This document shows positions 1 to 7,474 of a DNA stretch of 64,000 bases, piece by piece. The stretch comes from an uncultured Clostridia bacterium (GTDB taxonomy: Bacteria > Bacillota > Clostridia > Christensenellales > Aristaeellaceae): assembly GCA_946407745.1 (NCBI GenBank), contig CAMJPQ010000001.1:1-64000 (forward strand), written 5' to 3'. Below the pieces are notes generated by a model. It ran no database searches and was not told where the DNA came from. It worked only from the letters and a program-made list of their open reading frames with translations. Both the position numbers and the translations under genes were made by a program. Numbering within the stretch: the first letter of the stretch is position 1; the number at the start of each line of letters is the position of its first letter.

Positions 1-85
1 GCCCCTATAGAGTTTTCAAGGTCCGATCCACATTATGCATGTGGGAAGTTTGAGTTATTAATTCCTGCGTTTGCCGTTTTGTCAT

Positions 86-325
86 TCAAATTACTGTTTG
101 TGGCTTTTTCAAAATAGCCGACTTCTTTTTTGCAATATTGATTACAGTGCTGGCTAAATAACTTGCGGAATTATTACTAATTGATGCAGAAGTAATGTAC
201 CGATAAATATCTGCGTTAGCGATTACTTTTTCCTGTGATCCATAGTGCTCTCCTAGCGAAGAACTGGCCAGTGTGATTCGTTTCCCAGAAAAGCGTGAAT
301 TTGGATCAGCACAGTGAGCAATCAT
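86..325 (-). CDS. Small hypothetical protein, 79 aa, in AT-rich DNA
   Basis: I do not recognise this protein. It is Ser/Ala/Ile-rich, starts MIAHCADPNSRF, and has no evident membrane segment or metal motif. The start is well supported: GAGGAGGAA lies 5 nt before the ATG on the minus strand, a very strong ribosome-binding site. The region is much richer in A+T than the rest of the window, which suggests horizontal origin or a decayed element edge. Just upstream on the same strand, an open frame ending at 345 (last residues NKRFRITAAYLYDKAAE) has coding-like codons but no ribosome-binding site. It may be the tail of a broken gene. Confidence 0.45.
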   Translation of the reverse strand: MIAHCADPNSRFSGKRITLASSSLGEHYGSQEKVIANADIYRYITSASISNNSASYLASTVINIAKKKSAILKKPQTVI

Positions 326-459
326 GATTCTTCCTCCTCACTTTTTATTCTGCTGCTTTATCGTACAAGTATGCCGCAGTAATCCGGAAGCGCTTGTTGC
401 TTTCCATTACTTGCAGATCAGCAGCGCGTCGGAAACGGAACATTTGTTTCGTTTCTGTC

Positions 460-488
460 TTGACATCATGCCGACGCAGCGATATACT
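460..488 (+). promoter_or_regulatory. Sigma-A promoter for the thiT riboswitch transcript
   Basis: TTGACA at 460-465 and TATACT at 483-488 are separated by exactly 17 bp. Transcription would start near 495, about 13 nt before the TPP aptamer, which fits a riboswitch-led mRNA. Confidence 0.8.
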
Positions 489-507
489 CAATACGACAAT
501 TGAATTC

Positions 508-592
508 ACCGCTGGGGGTGCGGCGCAAGGCCGCTGAGAGGATATCATCCGACCCTTGGAACCTGTGTAGATTATCCTACCGTAGGGAAGCG
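508..592 (+). promoter_or_regulatory. TPP riboswitch (THI element)
   Basis: The conserved THI-box blocks appear in order: GGGGGTGC, GCTGAGAGGAT, ACCCTTGGAACCTG, and CCGTAGGGAAGCGG. This is the thiamine pyrophosphate aptamer. It precedes a thiamine transporter gene and a hairpin terminator, so TPP binding is expected to stop transcription before thiT. Aptamer identity is read directly from consensus; the off-switch mode is inferred from the terminator. Confidence 0.93.
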
Positions 593-614
593 GAAAAGCA
601 GATGAGTCTGCCTG

Positions 615-641
615 CCCGCGCCCTTGCGCGGGTTTCATTTT
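615..641 (+). terminator. Riboswitch-controlled terminator in the thiT leader
   Basis: A perfect 7-bp stem (CCCGCGC at 615-621, GCGCGGG at 626-632) with loop CCTT is followed by TTTCATTTT. Its place between aptamer and start codon makes it the likely expression platform. The U-tract is interrupted by one C and one A. Confidence 0.75.
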
Positions 642-672
642 GCGGAGAATGAAGAAAAAGGAGGGGTATTCC

Positions 673-1260
673 ATGCAAAAAAAGTATACCACCCGCATGC
701 TCGCGGAAAGCGCCATTCTGGTTGCTATCGCGACGGTGCTCAGCTTCCTGAAGATCGACCTTCCCTTCGGGGGCGGAGTTACGATTGTGAGCATGCTGCC
801 GCTGATCCTGGTCAGCCATCGCTGGGGCTGGCGCTGGGGCTTGCTGACCGCATTTGTTTACAGTGTGATTCAGCTGCTGTTTGGCTTGGACAATGTCGGA
901 TATGCTTCAAGTCCGGTCATGGCAGCGGGCATCGTTTTGCTGGACTATCTGGTGGCATATACTGTCCTTGGCTTTTCCGGGATATTTGATGGACCTTTGG
1001 GAAAAACCCGCAAATCAGTGGCGGTGGGCATTGCTGTTACATTCACTCTTCGCTTCGTGTGCCACCTCATCACAGGCGCCTGGATCTGGGGCGTGTGGAT
1101 GCCTGAATCCTTCATGAATATGACCATGACGAACCCCTGGCAGTATTCCTTCCTGTATAACGGCTGGTATATGCTGGCGGAGCTGGTTGTCACAGAGGCG
1201 GTGGCCATGGCAGTGTATGCACCTCTCGGCCGTTATTTCCGGCGGGAGGATCTTCGCTGA
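673..1260 (+). CDS. thiT: Energy-coupled thiamine transporter ThiT
   Basis: This is the substrate-binding membrane component (S-component) of an ECF-type vitamin transporter. It binds thiamine and works with a shared energising module not seen in this window. The 195-aa protein is highly hydrophobic with about six membrane segments. It carries the ThiT signature around residues 131-163: H131 LITGAWIWGVW, then YSFLYNGWY, which form the thiamine pocket in the Lactococcus protein (from memory). The start at 673 is chosen because AAGGAGGGG lies 6 nt upstream; an in-frame TTG at 640 is less likely. The TPP riboswitch upstream independently supports thiamine as substrate. Confidence 0.95.
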   Translation: MQKKYTTRMLAESAILVAIATVLSFLKIDLPFGGGVTIVSMLPLILVSHRWGWRWGLLTAFVYSVIQLLFGLDNVGYASSPVMAAGIVLLDYLVAYTVLGFSGIFDGPLGKTRKSVAVGIAVTFTLRFVCHLITGAWIWGVWMPESFMNMTMTNPWQYSFLYNGWYMLAELVVTEAVAMAVYAPLGRYFRREDLR

Positions 1261-1265
1261 AAACC

Positions 1266-1304
1266 AAAAGCCTTCTTTGCGTTACGTTCGCAAGGAAGGC
1301 TTTT
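1266..1304 (+). terminator. Terminator after thiT
   Basis: A long near-perfect hairpin (AAAAGCCTTC ... GAAGGCTTTT with inner TTGCG/CGCAA) begins 6 nt after the thiT stop. Because both flanks carry A/T runs, it could act in both directions between the convergent thiT and pckA genes. Confidence 0.85.
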
Positions 1305-1310
1305 CCTATG

Positions 1311-1335
1311 CAAAAATGCCCTCCCCTGCGGGAGG
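1311..1335 (-). terminator. Terminator after pckA
   Basis: On the minus strand CCTCCC-GCAG-GGGAGG (1320-1335) is followed by GC and a T-run (1312-1316). It lies about 20 nt beyond the pckA stop codon. Confidence 0.75.
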
Positions 1336-1353
1336 ACATCAATGAGTTGCTGT

Positions 1354-2967
1354 TTACAGCTGGGGACCGGCTTTTACCAGGGCTTTGCCAGCGTCGTTGC
1401 CTTCATACTTCACAAAGTTCTTGATGAAGCGGGCGGAGAGGTCCTGAGCCTTCTTTTCCCATTCAGAGGGATCGGCATACGTGTCGCGGGGATCCAGTAT
1501 GGCCGGATCGACTCCGGGCAGCGCCGTGGGAACCTCGAAGTTGAAATAAGGGATCTTCTTGGTCGGAGCAGTCAGAATATCGCCGCTGAGGATTGCGTCA
1601 ATGATGCCGCGTGTATCCTTGATAGAAATGCGCTTGCCGGTGCCGTTCCAGCCGGTGTTGACCAGATACGCCTTGGCGCCGCTCTGCTCCATGCGCTTGA
1701 CCAGCTCCTCGGCATACTTGGTCGGATGCAGCTCGAGGAACGCCTGACCGAAGCAAGCGGAGAAGGTGGGAGTCGGCTCGGTGATGCCGCGCTCGGTGCC
1801 GGCCAGCTTGGCGGTGAAGCCGGAGAGGAAGTAATACTTGGTCTGCTCGGCATCCAGCACAGATACAGGAGGCAGCACACCAAACGCGTCAGCGGAGAGG
1901 AAAATGACGTTCTTTGCGGCAGGACCTGCGGAAACGGGGCGCACGTTTTTCACAATCTTTTCGATATGCTCAATGGGATAGGAAACGCGCGTGTTCTCCG
2001 TCACGGACTTGTCAGCAAAATCAATCTTGCCGTTCTCATCCAGCGTCACGTTCTCCAGCAGAGCGTCGCGGCGGATGGCGTTGTAGATATCGGGCTCGGA
2101 ATCCTTATCCAGGTTGATGACCTTGGCATAGCAGCCGCCTTCGAAATTGAAGACACCCTGATCATCCCAGCCGTGTTCGTCGTCGCCGATGAGCAGACGC
2201 TTGGGGTCGGTGGACAGGGTCGTTTTGCCTGTGCCGGACAGACCGAAGAAGATGGCAGTGTTCTCGCCCTGCATGTCCGTGTTGGCGGAGCAGTGCATGG
2301 AAGCCATGCCCTTCAGGGGCAGATAGTAGTTCATCATAGAGAACATGCCCTTCTTCATCTCGCCGCCGTACCAGGTGTTCAGAATCACTTGCTCGCGGCT
2401 TGTGACGTTGAAGGCAACCACCGTTTCACTGTTCAGGCCGAGTTCCTGATAGTTCTCACACTTGGCTTTGGAGGCGGTATAAACGATGAAATCAGGGGTG
2501 AAGGCGGCTGCTTCTTCCTCAGTGGGCTTGATGAACATGTTGCGCACAAAATGCGCCTGCCAGGCAACCTCCATGATGAAGCGCACAGCCATGCGGGTAT
2601 CCTTGTTAGCGCCGCAGAAGGCGTCCACCACATACAGCTTTTTGCCGGAGAGCTGCTTCTGGGCAAGGCCCTTGACTACCTGCCAGGTCTCCTGGGTCAT
2701 GGGGTGATTGTCGTTTTTATAACTGTCGCTTGTCCACCACACTGTATCTTTGGAGTTTTCATCCATTACAATGTATTTGTCTTTGGGAGAACGGCCGGTG
2801 TAAATACCGGTCATTACGTTTACTGCGCCAAGCTCGCTCACCTGGCCCTTTTCGTAACCGGTCAGCGAAGCCGCTGTTTCATCCTGAAAGAGCTGCTCAT
2901 AGGAGGGATTATAAACAATCTCCCGGGTGCCTGTGATGCCATACTTGGTCAAGTCAATGTTCGCCAT
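1354..2967 (-). CDS. pckA: Phosphoenolpyruvate carboxykinase (ATP)
   Basis: This enzyme interconverts oxaloacetate + ATP with phosphoenolpyruvate + ADP + CO2 in the cytoplasm. In fermenting anaerobes it often runs in the carboxylating direction. At 537 aa the length is normal for the ATP-dependent family. Visible motifs are RSPKDK (59-64), the PEPCK P-loop GLSGTGKTT (242-250), the metal-binding GDDEHGW (261-267) and FEGGCYAK (275-282). AGAGGT lies about 10 nt before the ATG. It is monocistronic, with its own promoter and terminator. A 554-codon frame on the opposite strand is a high-GC shadow. Confidence 0.97.
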   Translation of the reverse strand: MANIDLTKYGITGTREIVYNPSYEQLFQDETAASLTGYEKGQVSELGAVNVMTGIYTGRSPKDKYIVMDENSKDTVWWTSDSYKNDNHPMTQETWQVVKGLAQKQLSGKKLYVVDAFCGANKDTRMAVRFIMEVAWQAHFVRNMFIKPTEEEAAAFTPDFIVYTASKAKCENYQELGLNSETVVAFNVTSREQVILNTWYGGEMKKGMFSMMNYYLPLKGMASMHCSANTDMQGENTAIFFGLSGTGKTTLSTDPKRLLIGDDEHGWDDQGVFNFEGGCYAKVINLDKDSEPDIYNAIRRDALLENVTLDENGKIDFADKSVTENTRVSYPIEHIEKIVKNVRPVSAGPAAKNVIFLSADAFGVLPPVSVLDAEQTKYYFLSGFTAKLAGTERGITEPTPTFSACFGQAFLELHPTKYAEELVKRMEQSGAKAYLVNTGWNGTGKRISIKDTRGIIDAILSGDILTAPTKKIPYFNFEVPTALPGVDPAILDPRDTYADPSEWEKKAQDLSARFIKNFVKYEGNDAGKALVKAGPQL

Positions 2968-3048
2968 GTGGTGAATACCTCTTTTCTGCCACCAGTTGCA
3001 CAGTAGATTTCGGCGTGGGCTCGGGTTATCCCAAGCTCGGCCATGATA

Positions 3049-3077
3049 TTTATATCACAATCTTCAAGCCTCGTCAA
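3049..3077 (-). promoter_or_regulatory. pckA promoter
   Basis: On the minus strand TTGACG (3072-3077) and TATAAA (3049-3054) have a 17-bp spacer. The ~75-nt leader contains a small hairpin (GCTTGGG-ATAA-CCCGAGC, 3019-3036) of unknown role. Confidence 0.65.
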
Positions 3078-3110
3078 TCATGTGATTCGAATTGAGCAAA
3101 AGATGGCAAG

Positions 3111-3150
3111 ACAAAACAAATCGCCGGCGGAGCTGTTCCCCGTCGGCGAA
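3111..3150 (-). terminator. Terminator after the YbjN-like gene
   Basis: On the minus strand TCGCCG and CGGCGA pair across a GC-rich stem (3121-3149), followed by TTTGTTTTGT. It starts a few nucleotides after the stop codon at 3156. Confidence 0.75.
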
Positions 3151-3155
3151 ATGAA

Positions 3156-3632
3156 TCAGTTTGCTTTTTCTCCGTCCTTCACTTTCCGCATTTCGGTCGT
3201 TGCGTCAGAGAAGCCCATCAGCAGCGCGGCTAGACCATCGCCAAACCTGTCGAACATCGCTACAGGAATCACTACCGCCTTCCGGATCTGGCAATCGGGC
3301 AGCTCATCATAACCCTCTGTGTTGACATAGGACTTGTAGCGCACCTCACCGTCATTGAGATCCATCTCAAAATTTCCGTTTCGCAAGCCATAGTTAGCCA
3401 TTGTCAGGTATCTCATCACCTCATCCGCACTGGCCACATCCGCAGCCAGCGGGCATACGGCGAGCACCACCATCTCCTGGCTTGTAAAATGGATCACCAT
3501 GTTGAGGGACCGAATCTTGTTGTGCGTTGTAATCCCAAAGCGGAAGATCTGTCGCTCCTCTTCAAAGTTGAAGCGGATGCCATTGCTCTCCAGATGCTCT
3601 CTCACACGGTCAATCATCAGTTCCCGTTCCAT
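3156..3632 (-). CDS. YbjN-domain protein
   Basis: The 158-aa soluble protein has the fold pattern of the YbjN family, which resembles type III secretion chaperone folds: an N-terminal helix, an antiparallel sheet (IRFNFEEERQIFRFGI), and the segment VMRYLTMANYGLRNGNFEMD. The DGEVRYKSYV strand is typical of the family. Function is unknown in Bacillota; E. coli YbjN is tied to stress and motility regulation, which should not be transferred directly. AGGAGGATGGTGC precedes the ATG. It appears to be a single-gene unit ended by a hairpin terminator. Confidence 0.75.
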   Translation of the reverse strand: MERELMIDRVREHLESNGIRFNFEEERQIFRFGITTHNKIRSLNMVIHFTSQEMVVLAVCPLAADVASADEVMRYLTMANYGLRNGNFEMDLNDGEVRYKSYVNTEGYDELPDCQIRKAVVIPVAMFDRFGDGLAALLMGFSDATTEMRKVKDGEKAN

Positions 3633-3817
3633 GCACCATCCTCCTGTATCAATAATCTATACTCCCGGCTGCCTCAATTCTTACTTAAGCCGGAGCAACC
3701 GTGGTCCGCCCAAAACAGTGGAAGGACCCGCATAGCAACGGCCCATTTCCATCCGTTACTTGCGAGTCCATCCACACTGATACGCCGCGAGCTACTTGTG
3801 CAGCAATGACGGCTGCA

Positions 3818-4228
3818 TTACTTCTTCGCAGGCGTATAGTGCAGCTCAGAGGTGCAGTTGGGGCAACGTGTTGCCTCGATGGCAATCTCGGAGCAGCAGA
3901 AGGGGCATTTCTTGGTGGTGGGAGCGGCAGGCGCTTCAGGCTTCTTGGTGAGGCTCTTGGCCTTGTTGATTGCCTTGATGACGATGAAAAGCACCAGTGC
4001 AGTAAGGATGAAATTGATCAGCACGCCCACGAAATTGATCAGACTTCCGGCGAAGCCGGTTCCGCCGCCGTCCATTTTGGGCAGTGCTTCAAGAATCGGA
4101 TTGAGGAAAATGTCGATCACGGCAGTCACGACGCTGCCGAAGGCGCCGCCGATGATGACACCGACAGCCATATCGACCACATTGCCCCGCATTGCAAAGT
4201 CTTTAAACTCCTGAAGAAGCTTTTTCAT
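3818..4228 (-). CDS. mscL: Large-conductance mechanosensitive channel MscL with C-terminal zinc ribbon
   Basis: This membrane channel opens under high membrane tension to release solutes during osmotic downshock. The N-terminus MKKLLQEFKDFAMRGNVVDMAVGVIIGGAFG matches the MscL amphipathic helix and TM1, and TM2 follows at about residues 70-92. The start at 4228 is set by AAAGGAGG 7 nt upstream, not an in-frame ATG 18 codons earlier. The C-terminal tail carries CPFC...CPNC, a predicted zinc ribbon that replaces the usual charged helix bundle and is seen in other clostridial MscL proteins (from memory). Confidence 0.93.
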   Translation of the reverse strand: MKKLLQEFKDFAMRGNVVDMAVGVIIGGAFGSVVTAVIDIFLNPILEALPKMDGGGTGFAGSLINFVGVLINFILTALVLFIVIKAINKAKSLTKKPEAPAAPTTKKCPFCCSEIAIEATRCPNCTSELHYTPAKK

Positions 4229-4265
4229 GGCGATAACCTCCTTTATTTGCATTTCTGCTGCCATC

Positions 4266-4294
4266 ATGATAGCACAAAACAAAAGGTTTTACAA
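4266..4294 (-). promoter_or_regulatory. mscL promoter
   Basis: On the minus strand TTGTAA (4289-4294) and TATCAT (4266-4271) are 17 bp apart, placing the start site about 30 nt before the ribosome-binding site. Confidence 0.6.
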
Positions 4295-4445
4295 GGGTTA
4301 TACGCACAATCGTCAGTGCATTTGAAAGTGATTAAGCGTCGTGCACTGTTTGCGGCGTGTTGATTTGCTGACGGCGCAATCCTTCACAATCTGCAACCAT
4401 ACCTGACACATACATTGTTCGACGGATTGAGTGGCATGGCGCAGC

Positions 4446-5447
4446 TCAGGAATGGAGAGAGACTTTTCCCTGCTCATAGATGCTGACAAGGGCCTCAATG
4501 GTGTTCTCTACGGAGCCAATGTCGTTCTGGTACGCTCTGCGCTCGCGCAGGCTTGCGTAGAAATCAGAAATGCAGGGAAGATGTCCGTTCCCCCAGTACC
4601 CCTTGCCCAGGGTTTCAGGCTCTGTGAACACATGCCTGTCAACACCGGCCGGCGTTCTGATCTCCAGTGATTTGTCTTCAAGCCGCAAGGTGGCTTTCTC
4701 AAGCTCAAACTCAATCATCACAGGTGAATTCTGCGCGTAAGCGGTGGTGGCGTATAACAGTACCGGCTTGCAGCCGATGTCCATATAGATCTCAGCGGTG
4801 TCCTCCACCTCAATGATGCCGCGCAGGTGATGGTTCTGCAGCGCTGCTTCCACCCTGTCCGGCCTGCCCAGCAGCCAAACCAGGAGATCCAGGGTGTGAA
4901 CAGCCTGGTTGATCAGCGCACCGCCGCCCTCGGTATCCCACCTTCCGCGCCAGTCACTGTCCTGATAGTAACCGGCACCCCGGCTCCATGTCACAAAGGC
5001 TCTTGCACCAAGCACGCGGCCATATGTGCCGTCTGCAATCAGCTGCTTTATGAACACGGTATTCTGATTGTAGCGGTTCTGAAAACAGATGCCGATCGGC
5101 ACTTTGCCCTCAAGCGCCTTCAGGCGCGTCCACTGCGCCCTGTTCATTGCCGGCGGCTTTTCTGTGAAGACGGCTATGCCGTGCGCGGCGAGCGTTTCCG
5201 CCATCGGTGTGTGCAGATAGTGTGGTGTGCACAGATGCACTGCGTCCAACTGCTCCACAGAAAGCATTTCTTCAAGGCTGGTATAAGCCCTGCAGCCATA
5301 TTTTTCCGCCATGGCGGCTGCGCGCTCCGGCTTCACGTCGGCACATGCGCACAGTTTGGTCTCCCCTATCGCATTCAGCACAGCTGCGTGCACCTGCGCA
5401 ACGCCGCCGCAGCCAACAATCCCAACCTTAATCAAGCTACCCTCCAT
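4446..5447 (-). CDS. Gfo/Idh/MocA-family oxidoreductase
   Basis: An NAD(P)-dependent sugar or cyclitol dehydrogenase-like protein of 333 aa. The N-terminal Rossmann motif is KVGIVGCGGVAQVH, followed by the family block VFTEKPPAMN, where E-K-P carries the catalytic-site lysine, then the C-terminal sheet domain with INQAVHTLDLLVWLLG. Substrate cannot be told from sequence. The start at 5447 is preferred because GAGGGG lies 7 nt upstream; an ATG at 5462 overlaps the upstream stop codon as ATGA but lacks a ribosome-binding site. It is last in a minus-strand run and probably cotranscribed with the tRNA-editing-like gene. Confidence 0.87.
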   Translation of the reverse strand: MEGSLIKVGIVGCGGVAQVHAAVLNAIGETKLCACADVKPERAAAMAEKYGCRAYTSLEEMLSVEQLDAVHLCTPHYLHTPMAETLAAHGIAVFTEKPPAMNRAQWTRLKALEGKVPIGICFQNRYNQNTVFIKQLIADGTYGRVLGARAFVTWSRGAGYYQDSDWRGRWDTEGGGALINQAVHTLDLLVWLLGRPDRVEAALQNHHLRGIIEVEDTAEIYMDIGCKPVLLYATTAYAQNSPVMIEFELEKATLRLEDKSLEIRTPAGVDRHVFTEPETLGKGYWGNGHLPCISDFYASLRERRAYQNDIGSVENTIEALVSIYEQGKVSLHS

Positions 5448-5458
5448 CTGAAAACCCC

Positions 5459-5959
5459 TCATTGCTCGTTTGTGTCAAGCCAGATGCTGTTTCCCAACTG
5501 TGGCAGAACGAGCTGCCGAAAAACCGACTGATCAAAGATTACCGTTGCCGTATTGTCACAGGGATGAAAAGCGATCCTCCCATCCCGGCATATCGCCCTG
5601 TCCAGCACCAGCAGCACATGCTGTGCGGTGTCAAACCACTTGGCCAGCGGACTCAAGCTTCCGCTGTACAGCCCAAGCAGCCCTGTCAGGTCCTCAGCGT
5701 CAGCAAAAGAAAGCCTGGAAACGCCCAGCAGCTTGCTGACCTGAGCCGTCCGAAATGGCTTGCCGGGCAATGTTACATACAGATAATAAGAGGTCTTCTG
5801 CCGGTTGCACAGCAGTATGTTCTTGCAGAAGGTCACATCCGCTTCGGCGCAGGGCAGCGCAAGACATTCCTCCATGGAATAGACAGGCTCATGCTCATAG
5901 TATGCGAAGGGTATGCCCGCTCCCCGAAGGCGCTTGATCACTTCTTCCCGATGACTCAT
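5459..5959 (-). CDS. YbaK/ProX-type aminoacyl-tRNA deacylase
   Basis: The 166-aa protein belongs to the YbaK/EbsC superfamily that hydrolyses mischarged tRNA, closest in pattern to ProXp-ala/PrdX, which removes Ala from tRNA-Pro. Evidence: FCKNILLCNRQKTSYYLYV carries the conserved Lys near residue 46, followed by SKLLGVSRLSFA, then GLYSGSLSPLA in place of the usual GLxPGxVSPFG. The Pro-to-Ser change in that last loop is mildly unusual. The specific tRNA substrate is inferred, not shown. Its stop overlaps the possible first start of the oxidoreductase downstream. Confidence 0.8.
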   Translation of the reverse strand: MSHREEVIKRLRGAGIPFAYYEHEPVYSMEECLALPCAEADVTFCKNILLCNRQKTSYYLYVTLPGKPFRTAQVSKLLGVSRLSFADAEDLTGLLGLYSGSLSPLAKWFDTAQHVLLVLDRAICRDGRIAFHPCDNTATVIFDQSVFRQLVLPQLGNSIWLDTNEQ

Positions 5960-5998
5960 GTGACGGCCTCCAACACATGTTATGTTGACTATATTCGC

Positions 5999-6571
5999 TC
6001 ACAGCCGGCCTGTGGCCAGCGCTTTGACTGCATAACTGCCCAGCGCATTGCCGGCTGCACACAGGGGCACCAGCCAGAGGCCGTTCACATCCAGGGCGAT
6101 TGCCGCATAGCCGGCAATGGCAATAGAGTGCGCATAGCCGGATACAATAAACAGTATTACACCGTAGACCACGTTTGGCAGATGCCCTTTGTCTGTCAGC
6201 TTTTGCACTGCAAGGTACATACATACCCCGCACATGAAGGAACGGCAAAGAAGCGCCCACCAGGGGGCTGTCAGATAGCCCTGTGTCACATCCATCGCCG
6301 TTTCACGAAGCCCTGGCAGAGAAAGGGACACAAGCAGTCCGGTGCACAGCGCGCCGAGGGCATTGTACACGAGCATCAACAGCTTGTCTCCAACTGAGTA
6401 ATCAGGAGAGGTTACCCTGCCTGTAAACAATTCGGCGCCGGTGAACAGCACAAACCAGAGGCCGGCACTGAAGACAGCGGCACCCGGCAGCCCACCCAGC
6501 TTCAAAAAAGCCACACAGCCCATGGTAATCAGCATTCCGGCAAGAAAGCCGAGTCTTACGTGCTTCCACAT
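5999..6571 (-). CDS. Short formate/nitrite transporter (FNT) family protein
   Basis: A predicted pentameric anion channel of the inner membrane for formate, nitrite or a related small anion. Family marks are GAELFTGR (TM2 region), a central FMCGVCMYLAV and FIVSGYAHSIA, which corresponds to the GFEH-S-AN gate histidine segment. At 190 aa it is well below the usual 250-280 aa, and the E before the gate His is A here. The start at 6571 follows GGGAGGA; an upstream ATG (6607) lacks a site. It sits 16 nt after the DegV gene. Substrate is not predictable from sequence. Confidence 0.75.
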   Translation of the reverse strand: MWKHVRLGFLAGMLITMGCVAFLKLGGLPGAAVFSAGLWFVLFTGAELFTGRVTSPDYSVGDKLLMLVYNALGALCTGLLVSLSLPGLRETAMDVTQGYLTAPWWALLCRSFMCGVCMYLAVQKLTDKGHLPNVVYGVILFIVSGYAHSIAIAGYAAIALDVNGLWLVPLCAAGNALGSYAVKALATGRL

Positions 6572-6587
6572 CGTGCTGCATCCTCCC

Positions 6588-7457
6588 TCAATTAGCGTAC
6601 TGAACAATGGCGCCGAGCAGTCCCTCTCCCGTGTGAATCGCCAGCGCGGGGCTGACGGGGCTGATAAAGGAGGTCGTTACATTCAGGCTCTGCTCAAATT
6701 TCTTTTGGAGAATCAATGCGTCGTCGTAAGCATTGCCGTGTACAATGGCAACACGCACCAGCTTTCCCTCGTACCTGCGGAAGAATTCGTCGCACATGGC
6801 GTCCAGCGCCTTCGTAAAGCCTCTGGCTTTTACCAGTGTCTGATAAACACCGTCGTCGTTGACAAAAATCACAGGCTTGATCTGCAGCAGGGAACCGACC
6901 ACGCCCTCCACCAGGCCAATCCGGCCGCCCTTTCGCAAGTATTCCAGCGTGCGGATGACGAAGGTTCCCAGCTGTGTGGAGCGCAGATATTTTACCCGCT
7001 CAATTACCTCGTCTACTGTCTCGCCGCGCTGCAGGCCTTCCGCCGCCTCCAGCACCAGAAGGCCGAGACCGCAGGAAAGGGTCTGTGAGTCGACCACGTC
7101 GATCTGCAGCGTGTCAAAATCAGCAGCCACCATTCGTACCATATTGTAGGTGCCGGAGAGCCCGGATGAGATGGTCACGTGCAGTATTCTCGTGCAGCCT
7201 TCCTCCGCGAGGCTCCGATAGAGGGAAGAAACATCCTCCGGGAGCGGCAAAGAGGTCTTTGGCAGCTCTGTCTTCATCAGCGCATAGAGGCTGTCCGGAT
7301 TGATCTCAAGGCGGTCCCGTAGCTCTCCCCTGCTGGTGGCGATGCGCAGCGCAACAGTGCGAATGTCGTACTGGCGCAGCTGCTCCTCAGACAGGTCGCA
7401 TGAGGTGTCAGTTACAAGCGCTACTTTTTCATTTCCTATTGTAAACAGGGTATACAC
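6588..7457 (-). CDS. DegV/FakB-family fatty-acid-binding protein
   Basis: DegV proteins bind a fatty acid; FakB members present it to the kinase FakA for phosphorylation into membrane lipids. Diagnostic segments are VALVTDTSCDL at the N-terminus, LPKTSLP, TISSGLSGTYN, and TLEYLRKGGRIG. Length (289 aa) is normal. The start is uncertain: GTG at 7457 sits directly on AGAAAGAGG, so translation may begin a few codons later. It lies 17 nt after the DUF6273-like gene and close to a stand-alone FakA-like domain (8279-8530), which supports a FakB-like role. Confidence 0.87.
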   Translation of the reverse strand: MYTLFTIGNEKVALVTDTSCDLSEEQLRQYDIRTVALRIATSRGELRDRLEINPDSLYALMKTELPKTSLPLPEDVSSLYRSLAEEGCTRILHVTISSGLSGTYNMVRMVAADFDTLQIDVVDSQTLSCGLGLLVLEAAEGLQRGETVDEVIERVKYLRSTQLGTFVIRTLEYLRKGGRIGLVEGVVGSLLQIKPVIFVNDDGVYQTLVKARGFTKALDAMCDEFFRRYEGKLVRVAIVHGNAYDDALILQKKFEQSLNVTTSFISPVSPALAIHTGEGLLGAIVQYAN

Positions 7458-7474
7458 CCTCTTTCTAAATGAAA

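Noticed and set aside
345-794. Minus-strand frame of 149 codons overlapping the TPP riboswitch and thiT
   Set aside because: Most of it runs through the aptamer and thiT in antisense and has no start signal. Only its last ~20 codons look coding, and this is noted under the left-edge finding.
1342-3006. A 554-codon open frame on the plus strand opposite pckA
   Set aside because: It mirrors pckA on the other strand, with low-complexity Gly/Val-rich composition and no ribosome-binding site. The minus-strand frame has all PEPCK motifs.
3701-4363. Plus-strand frame of 220 codons over mscL
   Set aside because: It is antisense to mscL, His-rich through reverse reading, with no ribosome-binding site.
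5462-6397. Plus-strand frame of 311 codons over the deacylase and FNT genes
   Set aside because: It spans two clear minus-strand genes and the gap between them and has no family resemblance.
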